64,000 nt of DNA from Brugia malayi (GCF_000002995.4 NW_025062478.1:3386001-3450000), one strand, 5' to 3'; counted from the stretch's first letter, positions 24,162-37,200 are shown. Notes: generated by a model not told the origin, from the sequence alone. Program-made: numbers and translations.

Positions 24162-27100
24162 CTAAAGCAAAATGAGAAATTTAGTGAAAAAAATAAGCGT
24201 TAATAAATAAAAATGAGAACTTTTATGTAATTGAAGTGAAATGAAAAAATCAGTCATTCGTAAAGCAGTCAAAACGATTGAACCATTTGTTATTGCCTTT
24301 CAATATTTTCTTTTTAAATCATTTTGTTGAAGTAAAATTTTCTCATTTATAAATTATTAATTACTAAACTTACAGTCTATTAATTATTTAAAAAAAGTGA
24401 TGGAAAGAAAAGATTATAATTTGAATTATGATTAAGCTTTCTCTTCTGACACAAAAAATTCAATTACACAAAATCAAAATATTTTCAAATTACAGCAACT
24501 GATAGATTAGCAGTAATTAGTCAAATCTGATCTAAGATTGATTAAAACTGATAGATAAATTTTGATAGATAAAAAGCAAACACAAAACGAAAAATACTAT
24601 TTAGTGAAATAATTTCTTGATTATTTGTCTAATTATACAACTGGAAAAAAAAAAAGAAAATTATATTCATTTGAATAAATATTCTCTTTTCATTAAAAAA
24701 AGAAAAAAAATATTAATATGAAATTTTTCATCCTTTCTAATCAATTATCAGAATTATCAGTGTCCCCTTTATCAATCATATGAGTGTATTTTGCCAATTG
24801 ATATCATTTTGTTAGAATATCCATTGAGCAAAAAAAAATTTTATCACCTTAACAAATGTTTTATAGAATGCTTCTCTACCAGTTGCTATTATCATTACTG
24901 CCCTTATCGCCTCATTATCACATTATTATCTTATCATATTTTATCACTATTATAATAAACAATAACAGTTTTACAGTATAAAAAAAAAAAAACAAATCAA
25001 CGCCAATTTTGGATTACTAATTTATAGAAAAGGAAAAATGAAGAAAAATATTTTTAGGCGTCTTTACAAAAATTACTAACAATTATTTTTGTTTTAAAAA
25101 AGGCAATCCCACAAGGTAAATTTAAATTTTCATTGAAAAAGTAAATAGTTAAATTATAATATTTTATTTATACTTCATTTTGTCTTTAAATTATTCGAAA
25201 AAAAAAAAAAATATCCCAGCTCATCGTCCATTTTTGGTAAATTGTAGAACTCTCAAATTAAATTAGCCTTAAATTTCAATTACCTTTAAAATAAACAAAT
25301 AGAGGAACGATTAACTAATTTACTGATTATATGCATACATATGATAATTAAATTCATATAAATGAAAGAATCATTATATCATACAAAGAAAAAAAATAAA
25401 AAAATTTTGAATGCCATTTTTGCTACTATTTTTCCTAAATTAAGATGGAAATTTTTTTCACTAATTAATTATCTAAATGAGATAATTTATTTTTTCAAAT
25501 CAATAATTAAATGTAACAAACATATATTAATGAAAATATTTTTTGCTATTATACTTCAAAATGTGTCGTATTTTAATTTGGAAAATTTAATTACTCATTT
25601 ATTCCATTTTATTTTATATTGAATTATTGGAGAAATGAAATAATAAAACTTTATGCGCAAGCTGAGTAATTCATTTCAATTAGCACAATTTGCGTTTGTT
25701 ACTTACGTGAAAGCTATTATCATGAAATAATGACAAAATGCTTTTAAATTATTTCTGTAAGATTAATTAAAATGATATGTGTGATATTATTGTTAGCTAA
25801 AAATTTTTGATTTTTTCTTTTTTAAAACTGGCAATAATTATATCTTTTTTTTTGTTAATTGTCCCTTTAATTAATTAATTAACTAATTGAAATATTTCAA
25901 TTAATTGCTTAGTGGTTGTACTGAAATGCAGTGCATTGATGTGCTGCAAAATGCAAGATAAGCATTCAATTCTAGCAATGCATGCTAACTTTTTCAGCGC
26001 TTACAAAAAAAAAGATACATAATTGATTTGTAAAATATTTTAACAATGCATTTTGCATTTCAGACAACATCCAAAGGATGAAGTAAATTTTAAAAAGATT
26101 AACATTAGTGAGTCTTTCACTAATCATTTTAAACTCACAAAATGTTAAATCACTAAAATTAATTTTTTTTTTTTTTTTAAATCCTTTAATTTTATCTTCA
26201 ATTAATGAAAGATATTATCCAATTTTGGATTTTAACAAATAAAAAAAATAAAAAAAAGAAAAAGAAAATTCTCAAAGTTTTTTACAAATCAAAAATTTTT
26301 AATAATAAAGAACAAAAAAAAAAGAGGAAAAAATACAGACGAGTAAATCAGAACATAACAAAGTAAGCATATTAACACTTTGAAAGCTAATTAATTCATC
26401 TATCCATGACGAATTGTTAAGTTACTTCCCACCTGATTTATTTTTCAGATATAATCAAACAAAAGAAAGAGTAATAATTAAGTTTTACTATTGATACAAA
26501 TTATTAATCAATCGTTTCAGCTTCATTCCTCCTTTATTATTTCAATTCATTTATGCTTCTTCATTCCATTTTTTCCTTGATTTCACCTAAATATTATTCT
26601 GAATTCTGAATCCTTTCATTAAACTTAAAATGAAATATTGCTGTAATTCAAATTGTCCCAGAAATTTGAATTTAATGAATATCAGAAAGTTGAATAGTAC
26701 AAACTGATTACCTAATATTTAGTTTTTAATTTTTAGATTAATCAATTGTAACTTACTCAAACAATCTATGGCTATATTACTTTTAATTAAACTATATTTT
26801 TTTTTCATTATAATTGTAATTTCGATGTAATGCAAATGCAATTTAATGTTAAAATTCAGTGAGGCTTAATTTGATGAATTAATATAGAAATAACATTTCA
26901 ATGCTTCAAAATTAGCAATCATTTTTTTTCTTTCTATTTCTCAATTGTACTATTTAATATTATTTTTAAATTAACAACTCACATTCTTAGTTTCTTTTCA
27001 ATTTTTTATATTTTACTTTCTTTTTTCTTCTCAAGCAATGTAATAAATATTATTGTTATAATAAATATTCTATTATAATTACGATTAATTAACATTGAAA

Positions 27101-27162
27101 TAGAATAAAATTTAATTCAAGACACTAATTGATTAAGACAAATTAGATTCCTCATAAAATGT

Positions 27163-27196
<34 letters not shown>

Positions 27197-29486
27197 TGAT
27201 TTCCTTATTAAAATTAAGCATATATGAGAAATGAAGAATGATTGGAAAGAAAGAAAGTAAAAAAGCAAAAGTTGCGCAAACAATAAAGAATTCAATTTTA
27301 GTTACGGAGAGAGTTTTTTATATTTATTATAATCTCAGACAAAGAATTATATTCGAGAATGTAAAATGTATTTGAAGAAAAAGGGAAAATTGAAAAACTT
27401 CTTCAGCAAACAAATTTTATTTCTTAAATTAAAAATTAAATTTATGAGATAATAAGAAAAATTTTTTTTTTTAGATTAATAAAATAGCAAATCTAAATTC
27501 TAAATGATTGCTTATTAATTTTTTTTTTTCTGCTTACTAATAAATCAAATGCAATTTATATTTTTCCATCTATTGTTTCATTCAAAATAATAAATATAAT
27601 AATAAAACGATTGACGTAAATATCCAATAATATTCATTTTTTTTTTCTTTAGAATTAATTAGAAATGAAATGCATTTGAGTAAAATTAATATATTTGCTT
27701 TGCAATATGCAAAATGAAAAAAAAAAGAAAAAAAAAGGATGATGCATTGATATTTCCTCTTTTTTCAAAAGTTTTTTTAAATTTGCCAGTCATATTTTTA
27801 GAATTTTTATATTTTTTTTGCTAATTATTTTACATACTAAAAACATATTATAGTAATTTAAATTAATTGGAAATGAAATTATAATATTTGATCAATTTAA
27901 TATTGTATGAAATTGATGTCTTATCAAATATATGTAATGAATGAATCACAATGATAATTATGAATGATAAGTGAAAAATGAAGCGATAAGCTGAAAAGTT
28001 TATCAGTGATAAGTGAATTAGAGCATTAACAAAATGCATCAAAAAAAAATTGATGCAATAATTTTCGAAGAGTTCGAAGAAATACAATGAAATCACTCTC
28101 GCCGAGTTGATAAATGTTTTAATGTTCTTTTCGAAATCATTCATTCATTCCTTTTTTCTTTTTATTCCTTTCTTTCTTTCTTTTTTTTTTTTTTTTGAAA
28201 AATTAGATAAAAATTTCGACAAAAAATATTTCAGCGAAATATCAAAAAGAAATGTTAGAAAAAAAAAAAAAAAAAATTAGCTAATTATTATAGAAATGCG
28301 TTATGTAATTCGATAAATGTTTGTTATATTTTTTTTTCTTTTCCTAATTAATTTTATCTTTTTTTGCTTAGCATATGAATGAATAATTTTATTAAGTATA
28401 CAATTTCAATTTTGAATTTAATACTTTTAATGCTATATACTTTGTACATTTCTTTTTTTTTTTTTTTTTTCTTATTATAACACTGAAAAAATTTACACAA
28501 ATGTATCATTTTTATTTGATATTATAAAGATTTGATTAATGTGAACTTTTCACTAATTTGAATAATTCTTTCAGATATTGGATTACATTCTCATTTATTA
28601 AGTATAACTTAAACTATTAATTAGTAATGCTTATTAATTTATTGTTTTTTTTTTTTTTTAATTTGCTTTAAACTATTTGGTTCTATTTGTTTAATTTTAA
28701 TTTGCTTAAAAAAAGATTCTATTATACTATAATTTTTCTACAAAAACTACCTCATAAATTAAAACCATCAAGAAATCTTAGTGTTAAAATGAATTATACA
28801 AACGAACAAAGCAATTTTATATGAAAGCAAAAGATAAACAAATAAAACCAAAGATCAGTAATGTTTATTAAAGCTAAATAAATAAATATGTATAAATGCG
28901 CATCAAAGTGACTTATATTTTTTACTTTTATTTTTAAGAACTAATTCTGTAATATGAATTTTATCATATTTCATTCTAGCAAATTTAAATATGCATTTTT
29001 CTTTCATTTTAAAAAATTCTTCTATAACGATGTTTCATTCGTTTTGCATTTTCAATTGGATTAATCATTTCTGATGGATAAGAAATATTTTTATTCAACG
29101 ATTCATCCGACAAAAATAACAAAATTGGCACATATTGCTGTAATGATTATAATTTAATTTACTTACTCTTTTTTTTTTTCAATTTGATATTTTAAATAGT
29201 ATTTTTTGTTGGACAAAATATCACAAAAAATAGAAGTTAGAATTGATCATAGCAAAATATTTTAGATTTATATTTGTTGTAAATTGATCAACAGTTTACC
29301 TATGAATATCTTTTCTTTTTTTTTAGGAAATTCTAGAGAAATGTTTTCATTGATCTAAAGTTATGTTTTGCAATGCTTTAAATCAATAATCTTATCTTTT
29401 GATAAATAATAATAAATTTCAAAAAAATTAAAAGAAGAAAAAAAATGAGTAAATGATGTGAAATGATTAAAGTTATTATCACTTAC
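24162..29486. other. AT-rich region, possible large intron
   Basis: If the terminal exon at 24126-24161 is real, this is the last intron of the membrane protein gene; otherwise it is intergenic. It contains homopolymers (for example about 27169-27196), no exon-like block, and ORFs (25362, 27863) that are low complexity. Confidence 0.45.
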
Positions 29487-30845
29487 CTGTCGTTTTACTT
29501 CATAAATTCTTTGTTTCATTTGATGATTGCTAAAACTGTTAAAACTATCTGATAAATTACTCTTGCAAGTTTGCTCATATCGTTGTCTGTGTACGGTAAA
29601 TAACATTTCTGTATTTCCATCTGTATTAGATTCATTTCCAATAACAATTTCCTTTGTTCTATTTATCTGTTCCTTCAATTTCTTGCATTATTTGTCTTTT
29701 TTTTTTTTTTTTTTTGCTAAATCAATGAATTACTGATCAACTTATCAGTTCAGTACTGATAAATTTTGCATTATTATCTTTTGTAATACTAAAAGATAAC
29801 AAATTTTAAATGCTAAATTACAAAAAAAAAAAAAAAAATGAATGAAATGAGACATACATTTTGATTAAAAGCAATTTCAAATTTATTTGTATTAGCAATT
29901 GTTGTTGGATTAATTGAGTTATTGAATAAATTAATTTCAGATGTCACAGATGCTATGTTCAATGATAAATTGTTTTGTGATTTTTCGGTTACTTTTTTCG
30001 ACTTTTCACCTAAATTATCCTAAAGAAAGGAAAGAAAAGAAAGAGAAAAAAAAAAACGTTCAAAAATTCTGTTTAAAAAATGCTTTAAAATTAAATTGAT
30101 TAAAATTCATTTGTTTCATTTTAGAAAAAGTATAATAAAGAAAATTAGGCAAACATGATCTATGATAAATATCATAATAGCTTTACGTCCATTTTTCGAT
30201 AGTAATACTACAAAATTTAATAATCAATCAATGATTCTCGAAATTTCGAATATTTCTGAAATTGTTTGAAAAAAAAAAAGAGTTAACAATAAAATTTATG
30301 AAACTTGAAATTATTGATACCAAGTTCGATGTAAATTTAACAGCAAGAAATGATAATTCTGGTGCTAATACTTTGTTTTGTGTTTTCATTTCTTTTGAGG
30401 ATGAATCTTCCCATTCATATCGTTTCTGCAAAAAACGGAAACCTAATTAAAAGTATTAATGTTGGATTATTTAAAATTTAATCTTCAATTTTATGAACAC
30501 AACTTTTCATAGAACTTTTCAAAGTTTTAATAGAATGTAAGATTTTTGAAATAAATGGCATATAGCTTGAATGCATTCAACGAAATAAAATTGAAATCAA
30601 ATTTAAAAAATTTCAAAAAAAGATAATCAAAACTTTACTTCTGTAAAATTTTGTGAAAATCCATGTGGTATTGCATATGATAAACGTCGTAACCATAGCA
30701 GTACGGTTAGAAGAATACCAAAAATGATAATTAGTATAATCGTTGAGCCAATGAATGTTTCCTCAAATCTTATCAATTGCTTATCATAGTTGTGCAATTT
30801 TAGAAATGCTTGATTAATTAAATCAATGATAATTTGCATTTTCAT
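29487..30845 (-). CDS. Unrecognised single-span membrane protein with polar tail
   Basis: Four exons joined in phase 0: 30845-30639, 30425-30321, 30019-29858 and 29681-29487, giving 223 residues before an open 3' end. Exon 1 encodes an amphipathic start (MKMQIIIDLINQAFLKLHNY), then a membrane span at about residues 33-52 (GSTIILIIIFGILLTVLLWL) followed by RR, so the long C-terminal part is probably cytosolic. That tail is rich in Asn, Ser, Lys and Gln (for example SVTSEINLFNNSINPTTIAN) with no recognised domain. The exon frame stays open upstream of the Met to an AAATTTAG acceptor at 30913-30914, so an upstream exon ending in phase 2 is possible. The acceptor of exon 4 (TGCAAG) has a poor pyrimidine tract. 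The gene probably ends in a distant exon; 24126-24161 fits the phase. Confidence 0.55.
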
Positions 30846-31273
30846 GTGAAATCTCAGAAACTGTTGACATGTTGAAGATGAAATTGGAACATTGATTGAT
30901 GTTGTTTGCGATCTAAATTTTGATAATTATTCATATTAAAAATAATTGATAATTAGGTGGAAGCATTATTGAATTTACAAATTTAACTATAAAATTAAAA
31001 AAAAAAAAAGGAAAAAAAAATGTAACTGTTTTCTTAAAGAAGCAAATGCTATTTTTATTGATCAGAAAATCTTTAAAAATTGCAAAAAAAGAAAAAATTG
31101 TGATAATGATAATTGAGTTCATCATTATTTTCCTCAAATTTAAAGTTTCACTGATAAGATTGTTACTTTTTTTGAAGATAAAATTACAGGATGAAATAAT
31201 TTTTTTTGTTTGCTATCTAAAAATTCAACTATTCATATTAATTTTTCTTTTTTTTTTAAACCCATTTTAACTA

Positions 31274-31546
31274 TCATTTTAAATTCCAGTTAAATGTTAT
31301 CAAATGTTCATCAGGAAAGAATCCGGAAAATGAAATACATATTTCATTTTCCGGATTTTCCGGAATGAGCAATAGAATTGATCTATTGCTGTACACAGTA
31401 TCGGGCGACTCATCACATCGAAGAAATTGTCGCACAAAGGGATGTAAATATTTTTGAATCCATAATTTTGGCATAGCCTTAAAGAAGCGTTGCATCGATA
31501 GAACAGCTATTTGGCCAAGTAATAAACCGAGCACTTCTGAAATCAT
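31274..31546 (-). CDS. Hypothetical 90-residue ORF with internal inverted repeat
   Basis: An open frame of 90 codons on the minus strand with more even composition than its surroundings. It begins MISEVLGLLLGQIAVLSMQR, a hydrophobic stretch that could be a signal anchor, continues KAMPKLWIQKYLHPFVRQFL, and ends in an acidic and aromatic segment (PENEICISF, FPDEHLITFNW). A TTTCAG lies just inside the ORF (acceptor-like, followed by AAGTGC), so this may instead be an internal or terminal exon. No donor of the right phase joins it to the membrane protein exon at 30912. A perfect inverted repeat lies within the C-terminal third. No family is recognised. Confidence 0.4.
   Translation of the reverse strand: MISEVLGLLLGQIAVLSMQRFFKAMPKLWIQKYLHPFVRQFLRCDESPDTVYSNRSILLLIPENPENEICISFSGFFPDEHLITFNWNLK
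31320..31357. repeat. Perfect 18-bp inverted repeat with 2-base spacer
   Basis: Left arm 31320-31337 (AATCCGGAAAATGAAATA) and right arm 31340-31357 are exact reverse complements, separated by CA. It sits inside the ORF at 31274-31546. An overlapping direct repeat (TTTTCCGGA twice) adjoins the right arm. Confidence 0.97.
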
Positions 31547-31552
31547 TCTCAA

Positions 31553-32936
31553 TAATGATTGTACGGTTTTGAATTTGCTTATTTAAACAATATTCATTAT
31601 ATGCCTTTTGTTTAATTAAGAATAAATTTTAAATAGTTTTTAGTTTCTAATTTTAAATAGTTTTAAATATTTAAGTTCAAATAAAATGAAATTTTGAAAA
31701 ATGCATCAGCAATTTATTTGTGAAAGTGCAATTTATTATTTCTCAAATAGGTAAAAATAAGGTATTCGAATGAATAAACATAGCAGATTTGTTTTTTAAG
31801 ATTATTATTAAACTGATATTAACATTAGAAAAAAATTTTAGATTACAAATTATCATTAGAAAAAGCATCATTAAGTATATAATATTGCTCAATTTACACT
31901 TTTATTTATTTATTTATTTATTTTTTTTTGCATAATTTAAAATTAAAAACTAAAAATTCCATCGTAGCAATTTTAAGGAATAGAGAAGTTTAAATTAATT
32001 CTTTTAATATTTTTTCCTGAAAATACTATTGTAATCGCTTCAACGAAATTATTTATGAAAATAGTAACAGTTAAGATAAATGCAATTTACATAGCATAAA
32101 TGGAATAACTAATCAAAATAGCTAATCAAAAGTAAAATCATTTTATTTTCTTCAACGTTCAATTAATAATTGATGATTTAATTGACAAGATGATAATCAA
32201 AAATGTTACAAAATTATTTCATGATATATTATAAAATTTACTTCTTTTTCTAAAATCTTTTTTTTTTCTTATTTTATATAGCAAAATAATAATGAAACTA
32301 TTCATTCCATTTTTCTCTTTATTTATTTCTCTGAAAAATGTTCAGAAGAAGCAGAAGAAGAAGCATATACTCTCGTTGTATTATCCAATTTTCGCCTCAC
32401 TTCTATATTTCAACTTTTGCTTAACTCTTCTTTTCAAATTACTGCTTGTGACTTATTGATCTTATCATATGGAGCACTTAGTTCGCCGCTACTCTATCTT
32501 AGCTTCTCATTCACTTTTCAAATTATCGATCTAAGAATCACTCATCCTCTTCAAATTATCGATCTAAGAATCACTCATCCTCTCCAAATTATCGATCTAA
32601 GAATCACTCATCCAAATTTCTCCATTATTTCATTTCTTATAAAATTTAATTCAGTTAGATAGCAGTATATAAGTGGTACTCATTTCATTTACTTCCTTTT
32701 ACTCTTCTAAGTATAATCTCTAGTCTGTATGAGTATAATAATGAAAATTAAATATTAACGAAGATACCTCAATAACTACACGTGATAATTTGTGTTTACT
32801 TCTATTCATGTATATTGACGTACGTGTATATCAGTTATAACAGTAACGTGTAATTTTTTCAAATTATTTCTCTTCATCGATAACAGGAAGAGGTGGAAGA
32901 ATTTTACAATACCTTTCATATCTTTTATCCCTTATA
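31553..32936. other. Upstream region of the InaF-motif gene
   Basis: The left part is AT-rich with a TTTA microsatellite (about 31900-31927). From about 32340 the composition becomes more even, as expected for a promoter or untranslated exon. It contains the 33-bp tandem repeat listed separately. The plus ORF at 32417-32662 spans that repeat and has no homology I can recognise, so it is not called as a gene. Confidence 0.4.
32519..32613. repeat. 33-bp tandem repeat, nearly three copies
   Basis: The unit starts CAAATTATCGATCTAAGAAT and continues CACTCATCCTCTT. Two full copies and a 29-base third copy are almost identical. The period is 11 codons, and the plus frame repeats QIIDLRITHPL. It lies about 320 bases upstream of the InaF-motif start codon. 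Confidence 0.95.
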
Positions 32937-34209
32937 ATGTCAAATAATTCATTAACTACAACAACTCGATTGAGGATAAAGGAACCTGTGTATACGTCTG
33001 ATAAACGTGCAAAATTCACGCAAAGAGAAAGTAAAAAGTTAGTTCTATGTTGAATATTAAGTATTATTTTCTGGTTTCTCTTCATCGAAATTTTATTTAT
33101 GTCTGATTTATTCATTTAACCAATATTTTAATTCATCAATTCATCAAATGTGCTAATTATTTTCACTTATTTTCATAGCAAATTTGTGATAACTCATCGT
33201 AAACTATTGAAGTACACACTCATTTATCGTTTTTTTCCATCATAAAAGGAATATGTTGGAACTTCTTTGAGGTTAAAGCTTATTAATACAGCTCAACCTC
33301 ACCCAATAAAGGCCCAAATCTTCATTATTGCTTCCTTTGACGGCTAAATTGTCCATTTGTTGGGATCAACTCAGTGCTTTTTTAGGAAGCATCGGTGTCG
33401 AATCGAACTTAATTAATAAAAGTTGGGGCGGAACCTTCACCACTACACCATCGAATTTAGGTTGAGATGTGGTTAGCTAGTTGGAATAAATAATTTTCAA
33501 TAAAAAATTCTGAATAATGCCGAAGTGATTCGAAAGACAGAAATGATAAGACAGTTTCAGATGGATACGATTCTGTACAGTGATAGGATATATATTTTTC
33601 GTATCATTACCAGCGACATCATTGAGTATTTACTATGTATGGGTATGGGATCCTGATTATATCAGCAGGGTAAGTTAGATCATCACAAGATTTACTCTTT
33701 GATTCATTTTATCGATGGAAAAATTCTGGGACGAGGCGATCAATAAATCTCAGTAATCATAATTTATAACTAAACGAAAATTTGTATTCTTGTACGCGTG
33801 ACATTAACTTTTTTTTTGGTGGGTGGGGGAGGGGAGAGAAGGGGGGACTAGTTATTTTATAATCTGTGATGTTAATTTAAAAGTGAAAATAAAATTTCAG
33901 TTTCCACCTGATAAAAATAGAACACTGAAAGTTGACTATGCTGTCAAACCAATGTCATCATCAGTAAGACAAGGTAGTCGATCAAGGTACAAATTGGATC
34001 TACTTCGAGAAAGCAACACTAGCAGCAGAATTAGCAAAAATCTGATTAGAGCTTCCGTGTATCCTTCATTTACCAAAACAACTGAAAGGTATTTGGAACA
34101 GAGATCACATAAAATGGAATCATCAAATACCGCAGGTTTCTTCGATTTCCACACTAATATTTTTATGAACTTTTTTAAAGTAGTAGAAATGATGTACATC
34201 TGTGTTTAA
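32937..34209 (+). CDS. InaF-motif membrane protein
   Basis: Three exons: 32937-33037, 33561-33669 and 33901-34209, phases 2 and 0, giving 172 residues. The N-terminus MSNNSLTTTTRLRIKEPVYT leads into YTSDKRAKFTQRESKKWIRF, which matches the start of the InaF/INAFM motif (YTGDKKAK...NKKWVR). Then TVIGYIFFVSLPATSLSIYY and VWVWDP form the single membrane span of the motif. Drosophila InaF supports TRP channel abundance; mammalian INAFM1/2 share only this motif. The C-terminal part is basic and Ser-rich (SSSVRQGSRSRYKLDLLRES) and presumably cytosolic. Donors are GTTAGT and GTAAGT, acceptors TTTCAG. The last exon may instead splice at about 34092 (AAG|GTATTT) or 34131 to an acceptor at 34432-34433, which would change the C-terminus. 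The opposite-strand ORF at 32864-33115 is a shadow. Confidence 0.82.
33385..33457 (-). repeat. Degenerate tRNA-like (A box/B box) fragment in InaF intron 1
   Basis: On the minus strand TGGTGTAGTGG (33450-33440) fits the RNA polymerase III A box. GTTCGATTC (33408-33400) fits the B box, and their 42-base spacing is that of a tRNA. The acceptor and T stems do not pair, so this is not a functional tRNA. It is most likely a tRNA-derived SINE remnant or a tRNA pseudogene. It lies antisense within an intron of the InaF gene. Confidence 0.4.
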
Positions 34210-37200
34210 TATTTAAAAAAAAAAACCCCTTTTTCACTGTCATCATAGAAAAAAGATTAACTTGGAAATTATTTTCCACTTAATAGACCTAATAAAAACT
34301 TGTCCATTATATTAATTCTAAAAATTACAACTTAATTCCCCTTCTTTTTTTTTTTGAGGAAGAATATTTGGATTTTGAAATTCTAACTTTAAAATCACTA
34401 CTTGCTAAAAGTTCACTAAATGCTCATTTCAGATCAACGATTGAAAATGAAACCAAACTGATTACAATATGCAAATCTAAAGCCATATAATACTATAATT
34501 CAACATCACTTATTTCCAACTTCAATCCATGATATCCTTTCTAATATCGATTGTAAAATTAACTGAAGAGATTAGGAACTGTACGATTTCGAGAATTCAC
34601 TTCTGCTATCTCGTAACTCCATGGGTGCAAATGTTATCCTTTAATGCACAGTCAAATAAAAAATTATTCAATGAATTCCATATAAAAATCATAAAATGAA
34701 TCATACTTCATAAAATTGAACTCATTATTCTATTCGTTCGTTCTCACCACTCAACTCCAGCACCATCATGTCGTCCATTCGGTTTTAATCATAATGACCT
34801 GAATCAGTTTAAGCATTTCTTACAAAACGGAAAACAGGACAAATATATGAATGCATGGTGAAACGGAAATTTTTCGGGAACATATATCCACTAGTACGTT
34901 CGCAAAATTTAGCTTTGCTTCTGGATCCAACTCGATAATTATTAACATTCTCTTAAAACTTTGGATCGCTGATCTATAATGAGTTAGGTGAAATCCTGTA
35001 ATTCCTCTCTAAACGCTAAGGATTTTGTAACAATTAAGCACTGTTAACTCTTTTGAGTAAAAAAAATCTACATTTCAGACTAAACATTATACACTGAATA
35101 AATTTTCTAGCTGTGTACTTGATTCTTTATATCCGCTCAAAGAAGCTTAACAAAAACATTATGCTGTCCCATGCGAAGGAAAAAGTTTCGAAATATGGAA
35201 TACATGAACTAAAATACAGAAATTCTCGAGAAATCAATACGAAAACCGATTGTGACTTAGCTAAAACAAAATTTGTATACTTCATGTTATCTCAATTTTG
35301 GAAATTGAAATTGTAGACGGAATAAAGAAATGAATACAAAAAGAAATTAAAAAAGACATTAAAATGAAGACAAATATTACAGTTATTAATAAATGTTAGA
35401 AAAAATGATACGAATTTAAAAAAAAAAAAAAAAAAAAAAACAATAGGAGATAATCATTTGATGTGAAAAATAAAATTTGAAGTGAACTCATAGTAATATG
35501 CAAAAGTGATCTTATTAATTCTTCGATCCATTTCATAATTTTATCTCTTCCGTTCTCATCCCTCCAAAAATTTCAAATTTTATATTTTGTGAGAAGGGTG
35601 TTTAGCGCAACTTCAACGGCTATCAGTTATTTGGAATGACATTTCGACAAATTACTTAGTTATTCAAACAGTTTAAAAACTTTCAGAGTTATAATTTTCT
35701 AAAATTTAGGGTGGAAAATAATGAATAGTAAGTAAATTTCTCACTTATTATTCATTTAATCGCAGTCAAATCTTGCTATCTCATCCGGTTTACTGCAATT
35801 GTGGACAATGATCATTAAATAATCTATTATATATTAAGTATAATATCGATAATTTAAATTCATGATAATAAATAATAGTGATGGGTAGTAATGATAATAA
35901 TGACAAAAATATAGAATAATCATGATAGCAATAATGAATAATAACAAGAACTTGAATTTGATTGGTTATTCGCAATTTTTATAAACAACTTAATAGTAAT
36001 CTCAAAAAAAGCAAACAATATAATCAATAATCTATGAAAATTTTCCTCCCCCACTGTGCATTTTGTCATTATCCACACCTAATTTGACATGGACAAAGAT
36101 TGCTGCTGAAAATTGAACTACGATAACGAAAGAATCGAGGGAAAAGTCCATCATCAGCTAATAGAAATGTAAAACTTGAAAATAAAATTAACCTTGATGA
36201 CGTGGCCTTAATACCTTCTAATTTCTTCGCCAGTGGTATCTTGAAAAACAATTTTTTGTCCATAGTCTTCACTAATTTCATAAGATCCTTGAAAAATAAT
36301 TTTCTCGTCAAAACATTCTCTTTTTTAAATAAATCAAGAAACTAAAATTTTGACATTCACAAAATAATATTTTAGTAATATAATATTTATCAAATAACAA
36401 CGAATGGGTTTATTAGAAAGAACTAGCAACGGTATGAATTGCTTCATATTTGTTCCGCAAAATATTGAAGTTTTGCTAGAAAAACATATATAAACAAATA
36501 ATCTATGAAAGATATAAAAGGAAGAAATTATAATTAACGGAAATAAATGGTTAAACAAAACGAAGTACAACTTGCATTTTTCCTCTTTTCCATCATTTTC
36601 AACATTTAGTGGCGTTCCACCAATTCACTAAACATTTCTGAGCGCATCTGTTTGCATCTAATTGTCGCACTTTCTATTCTATGGAAATATTGCATGCAGG
36701 AAGAATGATGATGTGCAAAACATAAATATTAATAAATTTTTCAACAGTCATAGTGAAACAAAAATCCATGATTTTAAACCTCGAATAAAACAACATCTTT
36801 AAGGTCTATCTCAAAGATAGCTGGGAATATGCAGTGCACCAGGGAATAAACAGTAATTTAGCTAAGCATGTAATCTTATATTCTTGTGTGCTACACTTTA
36901 ATAATACAAACTGCCATCAAATTTAGCAAAAACTTGCTGTGAATTTTCTTCAAATCGTTACTCAGTCGTGTTTGAAAAAATAAATAGTTTACCTCGACTG
37001 AGAATCTAATTAAAGTGCTGGTTAGAAATTCGTGTGTTTTTGGCTCAACAATTTAACAATATAATACTTCTGAAAAATAAAACAAATTAAAAAAAGTTCT
37101 CAGCAAAAGAAAAAGTGGAATTTATCACTTATCACCAAACAGATAAAGTAATTAACAGAAAGAGAGCTGAGCAGATGAAATTTAAATAAAAGATTTCTTT

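Noticed and set aside
24851..24960. TATC/TTATCA-rich stretch with plus-strand open frame
   Set aside because: It is a degenerate simple repeat; the frame only reads Leu, Ser and Ile from it.
32864..33115. Minus-strand ORF of 83 codons ending LPPLPVIDEEK
   Set aside because: It is the antisense of the first InaF-motif exon; the plus strand gives a recognisable motif with matching splice phases.
33385..33457. Functional tRNA gene
   Set aside because: A and B boxes are present but acceptor and T stems do not pair, so it is kept only as a tRNA-like repeat fragment.
33936..34199. Minus-strand ORF of 87 codons
   Set aside because: Antisense shadow of the last InaF-gene exon, which continues in phase from the motif exon.
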